DNA of 46,778 nt from Ilumatobacteraceae bacterium (lineage in GTDB: Bacteria; Actinomycetota; Acidimicrobiia; Acidimicrobiales; Ilumatobacteraceae): positions 1 through 46,778 of the forward strand of contig JALQYL010000005.1 in assembly GCA_023254135.1 (NCBI GenBank). Direction: 5' to 3'. Below the pieces are notes generated by a model, which was not told where the DNA came from, did no database searches, and saw only the letters and a list, made by a program, of their open reading frames with translations. Of the stretch, positions 1 through 7,481 are shown piece by piece. Position numbers and translations under genes: made by a program. The first letter of the stretch is position 1, and every line of letters begins with the position of its first letter.

Positions 1-6
1 GCTCAT

Positions 7-1314
7 TCACCCGAATGCTCGTATGGCCCTCACACGCAAGGCCTTGACGCCTGGTTTTGGAGCTAAATATTTTTCACGGTCGAATTGTTGGCCATCCTTG
101 AAGTTAACCGTCCACGCGTTGTTGAGGTCATATTCGGAGGATGACCAGTAGTACGTGTTGTGTGTTCCGTCCAATTTCACACTGGTTGCGTGCATGAACT
201 TGTACATCTCGAACAGTTCGTCTTCTGACGGCAAGAACCAATCGTCGAATCCATTCACACTCACATTGTCGGCGTATCGAGCGGCGTAGTTTCCATCGCC
301 ATATCGACGAACAATTCGTTGAGTATTGCGAGCACCCATTCCGATTGTCTTTGCCACAATACGTTGCACCCTGGCCGTTGCAGTTTTTGCGTCAGAGTAG
401 ATGGGACCATTCTTGTCTTTGTACGAAAGTTTCTTCCAGGGCAATCCGGCTATCTCGGTCTCTTCTGGTGCAGCTTCCAAATACCGTCCCCACAACTTCG
501 TTGATCCTGCGTCATAGAACACCACACCACCGGCAGGACCAATATCACCAAGCGCACATGGACCAGTTGCCTCACATGTATGTCCGGTCAGGGAAGGAAC
601 AATGGGAATAGGCCGAAATCCCTGCGATGCACCGAAGTAACGAACAACTGCGATGCGATACATGAACTGCGGGAAGCCTGACCCTTTGTGTTGGGCCATT
701 CTGATTCGATTCTTGTTCGAAGGAATCGATACACCGTTGATGCGCCCAACGCCGTTTTGATCGGTGAACTGCGTGCCGTCTTGCATGATTTGATACCACG
801 CAAATGCCGGAGCATTTTCAGATGACGACCAATATGCACCGCGGGGCACGCCTCGCCAGTGCCCCGCATTCATCAAATGAAAGACGGCATCTAACTCATC
901 TCGAGATGGCAGCACCCAATCCGAACGGTTGCCCAAGGTGGTTTCTTGAGCAATCCAAGCTGCGTATCGTCCGGCACCGTTTTGTCCCACGATGGCATCG
1001 GTGTTCACGCCCCCCATGCCCACCGCCAGTGCATCAATGTGCTGTCGGATAGTGGATGTCTCGGTGGACATATAGAGAGAATCAGTGGGATGCAGAGACC
1101 ACGGGATGCCTCGCACGTTCTGCAATGGTCGCGCTTCGATATAAGTGCCCCACCACTGCGGAACCGTTGACACGACCACGACCCGACCGCCACCAGGACC
1201 TACATCGCCCAATCTGCATTCGCCACCCGTTGCACACGATGCTGCACGCGCTGGCACAGCAATGGATGCCGCAACGAGAGCGACAGCGAGTCCAACGAGC
1301 CGTTTCATAGACAT
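7..1314 (-). CDS. Secreted protein with two tandem DUF1566-like (Lcl-type) units
   Basis: A 435-aa protein with an N-terminal signal peptide (Lys-Arg, hydrophobic core to about residue 22, cleavage near ARA-A). The mature part is two homologous units of roughly 200 residues. Each opens with a two-Cys segment followed by GD(V/I)GP(G/A)GG. It then carries a Trp-rich strand with an EA(R/A)P element, an IG/VG-MG-x-x-NT segment, DW(V/F)LPS-x-(D/E)-EL, YWSSSE, and DG-x-QF, and closes on a basic strand (RIAVVR / RVRAIR). The YWSSSE and LPS-x-DEL pattern is typical of DUF1566 domains of secreted or surface proteins; the molecular function is unknown. It is probably extracellular. The first ATG is used; an in-frame ATG two codons later (1308) is an alternative. 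The stop lies 4 bases inside the window, so the gene is complete. It lies downstream of the phosphatase gene, separated by 57 bp containing an inverted repeat. Confidence 0.85.
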   Translation of the reverse strand: MSMKRLVGLAVALVAASIAVPARAASCATGGECRLGDVGPGGGRVVVVSTVPQWWGTYIEARPLQNVRGIPWSLHPTDSLYMSTETSTIRQHIDALAVGMGGVNTDAIVGQNGAGRYAAWIAQETTLGNRSDWVLPSRDELDAVFHLMNAGHWRGVPRGAYWSSSENAPAFAWYQIMQDGTQFTDQNGVGRINGVSIPSNKNRIRMAQHKGSGFPQFMYRIAVVRYFGASQGFRPIPIVPSLTGHTCEATGPCALGDIGPAGGVVFYDAGSTKLWGRYLEAAPEETEIAGLPWKKLSYKDKNGPIYSDAKTATARVQRIVAKTIGMGARNTQRIVRRYGDGNYAARYADNVSVNGFDDWFLPSEDELFEMYKFMHATSVKLDGTHNTYYWSSSEYDLNNAWTVNFKDGQQFDREKYLAPKPGVKALRVRAIRAFG

Positions 1315-1343
1315 GTTCTAGCGGCTCAGCTCATCACAACACA

Positions 1344-1359
1344 TTCATGCAAACATGAA
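1344..1359. repeat. Inverted repeat TTCATG-CAAA-CATGAA upstream of the secreted protein gene
   Basis: Perfect 6-bp arms with a 4-nt spacer lie in the 57-bp gap between the phosphatase stop and the secreted-protein start, about 30 bp upstream of that start. It could be an operator or a short hairpin. No T-tract follows on the minus strand that would make it a standard terminator. Confidence 0.4.
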
Positions 1360-1371
1360 AGGACACATTTC

Positions 1372-2154
1372 CTAGTGAAGATGTAGCCGTGCAGATGCAA
1401 TCAGGTTCTCCAGCAACTCTGGCGACGAGGCGACCACCGGACTACGGCGATCGTCGGGGTTGACAACGAGCAGGTCTCGGTTCTGCACTTCACCGATGGC
1501 CGCACCCGCTTCGCGACAAATGAGAATTGCGGCCAGGTAATCCCACACTCCATGCGAGTGGTAGTCCACATACCCGTCCAGGCCACCTTTTGCCACCAAG
1601 GAAATGTCCAGAGCCGCGGCCCCCAACGTGCGGAACTGCCACCAGCCGTGTGGCTGAGGCGGAATGCCGTTTGTACCAATAACGGCGGTCGCTGGGTCGT
1701 TACACGGAGTCACACGCATTTTCATTCCGTCGCATTTCGCACCATTTCCTCGAGTCGCCTCATAGCGGGTTTCGCTCCCCGATTGCTCGGCAACGAGAGC
1801 GGCGCGCATGCCGTCGCGATCAACAACGCAAATTGAAGTCGCATACCAAGGAAGACCCTTGCTCGCATTGGTGGATCCATCGATGGGATCAACAACAGCA
1901 AGAAGTGAATTGTCTCGAATGGGCCAATTCAGATTGTGCACACCACTTTCTTCGGAGAGAACGGTGAAACCGGCAGCTTCCAACATGTCCACAACAACAT
2001 CGTCCACCACGACATCAGCGGAGTATTGACCCTCGCGTTCACCAGACATTGACCAGTCACGAATCTCGTCCAATGTGTCTGCCGCGGCATCGCACACATC
2101 ATGCAGAAAGGTCATGAGTTCGCGGTCGTCAGAGTCGTAATCAAAATGATGCAC
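1372..2154 (-). CDS. Inositol monophosphatase family phosphatase (HisN/IMPase-like)
   Basis: A 260-aa Mg2+-dependent phosphatase of the IMPase/FBPase superfamily. It has the metal-binding SEESG segment, the DPIDGSTN motif (Asp-x-x-Asp-Gly-x-Thr) and the C-terminal WDYLAA motif followed by an acidic pocket (CREAG). The substrate is not fixed by sequence: inositol-1-phosphate, or histidinol phosphate as in actinobacterial HisN. A HisN role is attractive because no histidinol phosphatase is seen in the his cluster of this window, but that is inference. I start it at GTG 2154 because a TACCGT -10 element sits exactly 6 nt upstream, the leaderless arrangement common here. An internal ATG at 2115 is the conservative alternative and gives 247 aa. 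A longer upstream extension would overlap the divergent gene and has unlikely composition. Confidence 0.85.
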   Translation of the reverse strand: MHHFDYDSDDRELMTFLHDVCDAAADTLDEIRDWSMSGEREGQYSADVVVDDVVVDMLEAAGFTVLSEESGVHNLNWPIRDNSLLAVVDPIDGSTNASKGLPWYATSICVVDRDGMRAALVAEQSGSETRYEATRGNGAKCDGMKMRVTPCNDPATAVIGTNGIPPQPHGWWQFRTLGAAALDISLVAKGGLDGYVDYHSHGVWDYLAAILICREAGAAIGEVQNRDLLVVNPDDRRSPVVASSPELLENLIASARLHLH

Positions 2155-2160
2155 AGAAGA

Positions 2161-2170
2161 ACGGTAGTGT
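2161..2170. promoter_or_regulatory. Overlapping back-to-back -10 elements (shared TA)
   Basis: The 10-mer ACGGTAGTGT carries TACCGT on the minus strand (6 nt before the phosphatase GTG at 2154) and TAGTGT on the plus strand (7 nt before GTG 2178). The two hexamers share the central TA. Both genes would start transcription at or next to their start codon, 24 bp apart. Confidence 0.6.
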
Positions 2171-2177
2171 CCTTGCA

Positions 2178-2750
2178 GTGGCAGTGATTGATATAGCCGG
2201 ATTCGTGACCGACCTGAAAAGCCATGCCATCGACCACGGATTTCACGTTCACGATGAACGTCACTTTGTTGAGACCTATTCCCTGCGTCAATTGTGGGAG
2301 GTGGACCTGCATCCTGAGGAGGCGTGCTCTGGCCCCATTGACCTGCATGTGAGCCTCGAAATAGACCCGCGCACACTCTTGAGCTTCGAAGATGTGGTGT
2401 TGGCGATGGACGACCCTGATGATGAGCCACGTGGTGACTTCATGTTTCCCTTGGTGTTCACATGGACATTCCCGCCACTCACCTCACCTCCCGACCTACT
2501 CATCCTTGCCACAGAGGTTGCGGGGCTTGGCGGTGTGGAATTGCCATTGGAAGTATCGGCGATTGATTCATTCCAAAAAGTGACGGATGCTCCCGAGCGC
2601 AGTTTGAGCGTGGTGGGCAAGTTCCCCATCACTTTGGCTTCGGTGTATCAGGGCTCCAATGAATCCATGTGCGCAGTGCTCGACCGTTGCCGCTTGGTGA
2701 GTCTTGAATTGCTGGAGCGCGTGCCGTCATGGATTGACGATGCGCTGTAG
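2178..2750 (+). CDS. Conserved-looking hypothetical protein, 190 aa
   Basis: I do not recognise this protein. It is acidic, has no signal peptide or membrane segment, and alternates hydrophobic strands with short charged loops (for example a Pro-rich FTWTFPPLTSPP stretch near residue 95). The profile suggests a soluble cytoplasmic beta-rich fold. Support for a real gene: a TAGTGT -10 element 7 nt upstream of the GTG start, protein-like composition throughout, and a tail-to-tail fit with the histidine kinase gene (6 bp between stops). A second GTG two codons downstream is a possible start. It is divergent from the phosphatase and may be co-regulated with it through overlapping promoters. Confidence 0.7.
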   Translation: MAVIDIAGFVTDLKSHAIDHGFHVHDERHFVETYSLRQLWEVDLHPEEACSGPIDLHVSLEIDPRTLLSFEDVVLAMDDPDDEPRGDFMFPLVFTWTFPPLTSPPDLLILATEVAGLGGVELPLEVSAIDSFQKVTDAPERSLSVVGKFPITLASVYQGSNESMCAVLDRCRLVSLELLERVPSWIDDAL

Positions 2751-2756
2751 CAATTT

Positions 2757-4151
2757 TTAGCGAGCCAGCAACGACACGCGCGCGCAAGCGCCGGATGCGC
2801 CGTCCGCTCGGGCAAGAAGTTCCACCGTGCCGCCACTGGCCGCAGCTAGTTGACGAACGATTGCCAGTCCTAATCCGGTTCCTGCAGCATTCTCAGTGTT
2901 CTTGCCACGCCAGAATCGCTCGAACGCCAGCGCTCGTTGTTCCTCGGTGAGGCCGGGACCGTGGTCTACAACGTCAACCACAACGTTCGTGCCCACGCGT
3001 TGCACTTCCACCACAATCTCGCTGCCCGCGGGCGCCACCGTGAGCGCATTATCGATGTAATTGTCGACTATCTGCTCAAGACCGCCTTCAATGACGGCGC
3101 AGTCGACCGATGGCGCTGCGAGCACACGAACGGTGACGTTCTTCTCCGCAGCCAACGGCTCCCACATGTCTGCGCGAGCGCGAACAATCTCGGCTGCGTT
3201 TACTGTGACAGTGGGTGCCGTACCACCCTCAATACGAGCAAGTGCGAGCAATTGCTCCACCATTTCTTGCAATCGATCTGCCTCGGTTCGTGAAGCGTCG
3301 AGAGCAATGGCCAGCGGCGACGAATCGTCTTCCACCGACTCCTGGGCCTGTTCCAATCGCAAACGCAACGCCGTGAGTGGTGTTCGCAACTGATGCGACA
3401 CCGCGCCAGCAAAGTGACGTTGATTTTCGATCATCAGACCAAGTCGACTGGCCATGGCATTGAATGAACGCGAAAGTTCGCGAACCTCTGGTGGCCCGTC
3501 GGAGTCATCCGCACGTACCGTGAAGTCCCCCTCTGCCAATCGTTCAGTACGACGAGTGAGGCGTGTGATGGGTCGCGCAATTCCCAGGGCCAACGGTATG
3601 GCGACACCAGCGGCGGCGAGAATGGTGAATCCGCCGGCAACGACGATGCCCAGAATTCGACTGCGTACTTCTTTGTCCACCACTGACTTCGGCTTGGACA
3701 AACGCACAACGCCCACCACGGTGTCCCCAATTTGCACAGGCACTGCCACGAATACCAGACGTTGTCCGAGCGTGACGGATACGCGTTCTCCCACCGATGG
3801 AGTTCCATCGAGAGCGTTCGACACTTCAGGACGATTTGAATAATCACTTCCAATGGATGACGTTGTGTCGCTGGACGCGATGATCAAACCATCGGCGTTC
3901 GTAACAATGGCACGCGTGTCATTGGACCGCACATACTCATTCACAAATGGTTGCAACGACGGCAATGTTGCACCGGCGACAGTGTTGAGCGTTTCTTTTG
4001 CATGGCCTGCCAACCCGAAGGCGTCGCGCTCCAACGCCGTCACCAATCGTTCACGCTCCACTTTTGACACGAAAGAAACAAGGGGCACGCTGAAGACAAA
4101 AAGGATGATCGCCGAGATGGTGACCAAAGCGCCGATAAGGCGAGTCTTCAC
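2757..4151 (-). CDS. Membrane sensor histidine kinase
   Basis: A 464-aa classic sensor kinase. The order is: TM1 (about residues 5-27); an extracytoplasmic sensor of about 130 residues; TM2 (about 165-190); HAMP linker (ARPITRLTRR onward); DHp with the H-box SHQLRTPL, phospho-acceptor His about residue 253; and an HATPase domain with N-box (VDNYIDNA), G1 (DHGPGL), F-box (FERFWRG) and G2 (GTGLGLAI). The sensor loop resembles a small Cache/PAS-like extracellular domain, so a small ligand or a redox/metal cue is plausible. GTG 4151 overlaps the response-regulator stop as GTGA, indicating translational coupling. Its partner is the OmpR-type regulator, and the pair is divergent from the ApbE/di-heme operon, the likely target. 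Confidence 0.93.
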   Translation of the reverse strand: MKTRLIGALVTISAIILFVFSVPLVSFVSKVERERLVTALERDAFGLAGHAKETLNTVAGATLPSLQPFVNEYVRSNDTRAIVTNADGLIIASSDTTSSIGSDYSNRPEVSNALDGTPSVGERVSVTLGQRLVFVAVPVQIGDTVVGVVRLSKPKSVVDKEVRSRILGIVVAGGFTILAAAGVAIPLALGIARPITRLTRRTERLAEGDFTVRADDSDGPPEVRELSRSFNAMASRLGLMIENQRHFAGAVSHQLRTPLTALRLRLEQAQESVEDDSSPLAIALDASRTEADRLQEMVEQLLALARIEGGTAPTVTVNAAEIVRARADMWEPLAAEKNVTVRVLAAPSVDCAVIEGGLEQIVDNYIDNALTVAPAGSEIVVEVQRVGTNVVVDVVDHGPGLTEEQRALAFERFWRGKNTENAAGTGLGLAIVRQLAAASGGTVELLARADGASGACARVSLLAR

Positions 4152-4834
4152 TGAGCAACCTCGACGAACTTGAATCCCACGCCGCGAACAGCCTGAATCC
4201 AATCGGGGCTGCCCAATTTCTTGCGAATAGATGCAATATGTGCATCGAGAGTTTTGGTGGTGCCAAACCAGTTGGTGTCCCACACGTGCTCAAGAATGTC
4301 GTTGCGCCGAAACACAACGTTTGGCTCCGTGGCCAGATACGCGAGGAGATCAAATTCTTTCGCCGTCAACACCACTTCTTCGCCGTCAAGGAAAACCGTG
4401 TGAGCTCGCTCGTCGATGACGAGCCTCTCGGAACCCACCACACTGGGAGAACTTGATGCAGGTGCAGTATCTGCGCCACGACGCGTCACTGCGCGGATAC
4501 GAGCCAGCAGTTCCCTCTGACTGAATGGCTTCACCACATAGTCATCCGCACCAAGTTCCAATCCCAACACACGATCGAGTTCATCTCCGCGTGCGCTCAC
4601 AATGATGATGGGCACCGAGGAGGTTTCGCGAATGGTCTTCGACGCATCCAGTCCGTCCATGTCTGGAAGACCAAGGTCCATGAGCACAACATCGGGCTGC
4701 ACCGCAGCCACTGCATCGATGGCTCCCTGACCAGAGTCCACGTGAGTGACCTCAAGACCAGCGGTGGTGAGCGAAGCGACCACCGACTGCGCAATGGACG
4801 GGTCGTCTTCAACCAGGAGAACTTTCACCCCCAT
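4148..4834 (-). CDS. OmpR/PhoB-family response regulator
   Basis: A 228-aa two-domain regulator. The receiver domain (about 1-120) has acidic residues D10/D11, the phospho-acceptor Asp53 in LMDLGLPDMDG, and the conserved Lys-Pro-Phe in the beta5 loop (VVKPFSQREL). The C-terminal winged helix (about 135-225) has the typical LTAKEFDLLAYL and VRGVGFKF signatures. The start at ATG 4834 keeps the receiver N-terminus (VKVLLVEDD) intact; a longer upstream extension is Arg-rich and unlikely. It is the first gene of the regulator-kinase operon. The intergenic region shared with the acidic-protein operon holds a 13-bp palindrome and imperfect direct repeats, candidates for its binding sites. Confidence 0.93.
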   Translation of the reverse strand: MGVKVLLVEDDPSIAQSVVASLTTAGLEVTHVDSGQGAIDAVAAVQPDVVLMDLGLPDMDGLDASKTIRETSSVPIIIVSARGDELDRVLGLELGADDYVVKPFSQRELLARIRAVTRRGADTAPASSSPSVVGSERLVIDERAHTVFLDGEEVVLTAKEFDLLAYLATEPNVVFRRNDILEHVWDTNWFGTTKTLDAHIASIRKKLGSPDWIQAVRGVGFKFVEVAQ

Positions 4835-4915
4835 ATTGTGCCTTGCGTGCAGGCGCTCCCCCTTCCTTCCTCGGGGCCACCCCCGAACATTTGGACGAAT
4901 CTTGGATAACGCCAC

Positions 4916-4943
4916 ACCATTCCGTTACTCACCATTTCGTACC
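4916..4943 (+). promoter_or_regulatory. Imperfect direct repeats, candidate response-regulator boxes
   Basis: ACCATTCCGTTAC (4916-4928) is followed by ACCATTTCGTACC (4931-4943), a 15-bp period with 10 of 13 positions matching, and by a partial third copy from 4941. OmpR-family regulators typically bind tandem direct repeats. Assignment to the adjacent regulator is inference. Confidence 0.4.
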
Positions 4944-4953
4944 GTTCTTGTTG

Positions 4954-4966
4954 TGGGAAATTCCCA
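4954..4966. promoter_or_regulatory. 13-bp palindrome TGGGAA-A-TTCCCA, candidate operator
   Basis: Perfect 6-bp arms around a central A lie 34 bp upstream of the acidic-protein ATG, in the 166-bp divergent region. The dyad would fit a dimeric repressor better than the direct-repeat sites of an OmpR-type protein, so a second regulator may act here. Confidence 0.45.
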
Positions 4967-5000
4967 TCGCCCCTCAGAGCGTTCATCCGGAGGTCTTCAA

Positions 5001-5579
5001 ATGAAGGTCAGCATCGCAACCGCCCTCTCCGTCGTAGGAGTACTTGCCGCTGGAGCTGCGGCATATGCCGTCAATGTGAGCGTTCTTGACGCCCCGAGCG
5101 CAAGTGACTCCTCGTTGGTGAGCACCACCATTGCCACAGGCGGCATGGCCACTCCAGTTGTGTCAGCCGACAGCGGCGCAGTTTCCGCAGACGGCGTGAA
5201 GGTGAACGACACCACCACCAGTTACCAAGTGGGTACTGCTGGCACCGTCGTGGTGAGCATCGAGACCGGCGCGGTAGTGGTCACCAGTGTCGTTCCGAAT
5301 TCGGGATACACCGCTGAGCCCGCACGCACCGAAGCAAACGGATTGGTGAAAGTCCACTTCAACTCAAGCACCAGCCGCATTGAGTTCACAGCACAATTGG
5401 TGAACGGCGAGGTAGTGGTCAAAGTGAACAACGAATCACTTCCTGGAGGTGCTGTGACTGGCACTCCTGCAAAGCCCTCATTCCCCGGCGCAGGCGATGA
5501 CGATGATGAAGATGGACATGAAGAACGTCATCATGATGACGACGACGGCGAGCACGAGTTCGAAGGCGACGATGACTAA
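5001..5579 (+). CDS. Exported protein with Asp/His/Glu-rich C-terminal tail
   Basis: A 192-aa protein. An N-terminal hydrophobic export segment (residues 3-24) is followed by a Ser/Thr/Val-rich region and a beta-strand-rich domain (about 75-145: repeated V-V-V strands, GLVKVHF, RIEFTAQL, EVVVKV). A Pro/Gly linker leads to a 35-residue tail composed almost only of Asp, Glu and His. The tail looks like a metal- or Ca2+-binding element facing the outside. The start at ATG 5001 is fixed by a GGAGG Shine-Dalgarno 8 nt upstream, unusual in this mostly leaderless window and suggesting high or regulated expression. It is the first gene of the operon with the 144-aa protein, apbE and the di-heme protein. 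The flavinylation consensus (S/T)GA(T/S) is not met; its nearest match is SGAV. No named family recognised. Confidence 0.8.
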   Translation: MKVSIATALSVVGVLAAGAAAYAVNVSVLDAPSASDSSLVSTTIATGGMATPVVSADSGAVSADGVKVNDTTTSYQVGTAGTVVVSIETGAVVVTSVVPNSGYTAEPARTEANGLVKVHFNSSTSRIEFTAQLVNGEVVVKVNNESLPGGAVTGTPAKPSFPGAGDDDDEDGHEERHHDDDDGEHEFEGDDD

Positions 5580-6013
5580 TGATGAACGATCCTCTTCTCC
5601 ATCAGCCGTGGGGTCCCCCCACTGAAGCAGCAGCGGAGCTGTCCGCTTCTTCGTCACGCGAGGAACATTCCTCATCCCGCCAAGGCTTCAGCCAAGCAAA
5701 ACGCGCGAAGCATCCGGCAGCTTCAGCACGTATTTTGGCCGTGGGATTCTCCATTGCAGCCGTTATCGGAATGAGCGCTGCCTACACAAAGGCTCAACGC
5801 CAACAGCCAACAGAACCCGAGGTTCTCGATTCAGCATCAAGCAATCAACTGAATCTTGCACCCGTCTCGCCGCATGTGAATGAGACGCCAACGTTTCAAC
5901 AGCCACAAAACCATGTCGTACAGATTCCGGTTCCGCAAGCATCACCTGCAACGGGTGGCTATGCACCGCAGAACCAGGGTCCCGTACAGCAACAGAGCAA
6001 CGGCTCACACTAG
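5579..6013 (+). CDS. Single-pass membrane protein with Pro/Gln-rich exterior tail
   Basis: A 144-aa protein with a Ser/Glu-rich N-terminal part (1-50), a basic patch (QAKRAKHP), one transmembrane helix (about 50-67, ILAVGFSIAAVIGMSA), then a low-complexity region rich in Pro, Gln and Asn to the end. The likely topology is N-in, with the tail outside. The start codon overlaps the previous stop (TAATG), with a second ATG immediately after, so it is translationally coupled to the acidic-protein gene. No family recognised. Position suggests a structural or anchoring partner in the ApbE/di-heme module. Confidence 0.75.
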   Translation: MMNDPLLHQPWGPPTEAAAELSASSSREEHSSSRQGFSQAKRAKHPAASARILAVGFSIAAVIGMSAAYTKAQRQQPTEPEVLDSASSNQLNLAPVSPHVNETPTFQQPQNHVVQIPVPQASPATGGYAPQNQGPVQQQSNGSH

Positions 6014-6018
6014 AGACA

Positions 6019-6921
6019 ATGACCACGTCCACCATCACGCGACTTCATCGCACTCTCATGGGAGTGCGATGCGAAGTCACGGTGGTGGGCGAAACATCGG
6101 CGGTGATTGCACAACAGTGTCTGCACCGAATTGCTCAATATGAATTGTTGTGGAGTCGCTTCATTCCCACTAGCGACATATCACGTCTGAATGCAGCACA
6201 TGGAGAGCCCGTGTGGGTCGATGCTCAGACCACACAATTGGTGGCGTACATGTTGGCGGCACACGCAGAAACAAACGGCCACTTCAATCCCACCCTTCTC
6301 CCCTTGCAGATTCTCGCCGGCGACAGTCGTTCATTGGTTGACGAGAAAGTCACGGTGCTGAACGATGACGCAACCGCACACAACACGATGGATTCGGTGC
6401 GGATTCTGGAAGATGGGCGTGTGCAGTTGCTCAATGACGCCTCTCTCGATGCGGGAGGAATTGCCAAGGGCTTTACCGCCGATCTCGTTATGGAAGATGC
6501 ACTGCGTTGTGGGGCCACTGGTGCGTGCATCAACATTGGTGGCGACATGGCCATCCATACCGGCTCAGAGGAAGCCTGGCCGGTCCATGTGATGTCGCCC
6601 ATTCACAAGGACAAAACCGTGGATACCGTTCTCATTTCACATGGCGCAGTCGCCACATCGGCGGTCAATGCGCGCCATCGCGACGGATCGAACGTGGTGA
6701 ACCATATCTTCACCCCTCATGGAGCAAGCACAACACGAACCATGGGCGCCACCGTTGTGGCATCACACGCTGCTTGGGCAGAGGCGTACACAAAATATGC
6801 GCTGATAGCCCCGCCGCATGAAGCCCTTCAGGCCATTTCCGATAAGGGCCTGGCAGCACTGTTGGTGTTGAACGACGACACGATTCTCACCACCAATTCA
6901 TGGAAGGAACTCGCCCAATGA
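6019..6921 (+). CDS. apbE: FAD:protein FMN transferase (ApbE family)
   Basis: A 300-aa enzyme of the ApbE family, which attaches FMN to a Thr/Ser of a target protein using FAD and Mg2+. Seen: the SRF-x(4)-SDISRLN region (residues 50-60), the hallmark DAGGIAKGF motif (about 147-155), the INIGGD motif (about 174-179), and the C-terminal VNHIFTPHGA segment corresponding to the usual HHI-x-(D)P. No signal peptide or lipobox is visible, so it would act in the cytoplasm or use an uncharacterised export route; many family members are exported. The start lies 5 nt after the previous stop, and its stop overlaps the next start as ATGA. No FMN_bind target with an SGAT-type motif is in the window. The client is either elsewhere or unconventional. 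Confidence 0.9.
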   Translation: MTTSTITRLHRTLMGVRCEVTVVGETSAVIAQQCLHRIAQYELLWSRFIPTSDISRLNAAHGEPVWVDAQTTQLVAYMLAAHAETNGHFNPTLLPLQILAGDSRSLVDEKVTVLNDDATAHNTMDSVRILEDGRVQLLNDASLDAGGIAKGFTADLVMEDALRCGATGACINIGGDMAIHTGSEEAWPVHVMSPIHKDKTVDTVLISHGAVATSAVNARHRDGSNVVNHIFTPHGASTTRTMGATVVASHAAWAEAYTKYALIAPPHEALQAISDKGLAALLVLNDDTILTTNSWKELAQ

Positions 6922-7481
6922 TCGCAGCAACCAAGTTGTGGTGGAACCTTACGCGTGCAACGGCGAATGTGTCATGGGTTCTCATCTTGCTCAGCATGGT
7001 GCTGGGTGTTCTGATGACAACACGCGCCCTAAAGAGCATCGACCGTCCAGCGTGGATGCGCGACATTCATAGTTGGCTAGGTGGATTGGCGCTCATCTTT
7101 GCTGCACTACACATGGTCACGCTGATTTTTGACAGCTATGTACAGTTCAGCATCGCCGATCTACTCATTCCATTTTCATCATCATGGAAGCCACTGCCCG
7201 TGGCGCTCGGAGTGTTCTCGTTCTACGCGTTGGCCGCCGTTCAACTCACTTCACTCATGATGAAGAAGTTGAGCAAAACGACATGGAGACGCATTCACAT
7301 GCTGTCGTACATTTTGTTCGCCACGGTGGTGGTGCATGCGCTCACAGCTGGCAGTGACGTTGGGAAACGATTGTTCACGCTGTTCTCCGTGATTGTCACC
7401 ATGGTTGGGGCAGGCGCCTCCGGCACCCGTTACGTCATGGGCAGATATTCCGTACGTCGACAGGCTCGACAGTCCGCTTAG
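6918..7481 (+). CDS. Ferric reductase-like transmembrane di-heme protein
   Basis: A 187-aa membrane protein with about five hydrophobic helices. Four His residues lie at 51 and 65 (H-x13-H) and at 127 and 140 (H-x12-H). This is exactly the heme-ligand spacing of the NOX/ferric-reductase transmembrane superfamily, also seen in YedZ/MsrQ relatives. It should bind two b-hemes and move electrons across the membrane. There is no FAD/NAD(P)H domain, so the electron donor is a separate protein. Start ATG 6918 overlaps the apbE stop (ATGA). ApbE enzymes are known to co-occur with such proteins in flavin-based extracytosolic electron transfer; that is family knowledge, and the role here is inferred. 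The C-terminus is Arg-rich and cytoplasmic. Confidence 0.85.
   Translation: MIAATKLWWNLTRATANVSWVLILLSMVLGVLMTTRALKSIDRPAWMRDIHSWLGGLALIFAALHMVTLIFDSYVQFSIADLLIPFSSSWKPLPVALGVFSFYALAAVQLTSLMMKKLSKTTWRRIHMLSYILFATVVVHALTAGSDVGKRLFTLFSVIVTMVGAGASGTRYVMGRYSVRRQARQSA

Noticed and set aside
5136-5200. SGAV in the acidic secreted protein as an ApbE flavinylation site
   Set aside because: The ApbE consensus needs Thr or Ser after GA, which is the modified residue. Here it is Val, so it is not supported.
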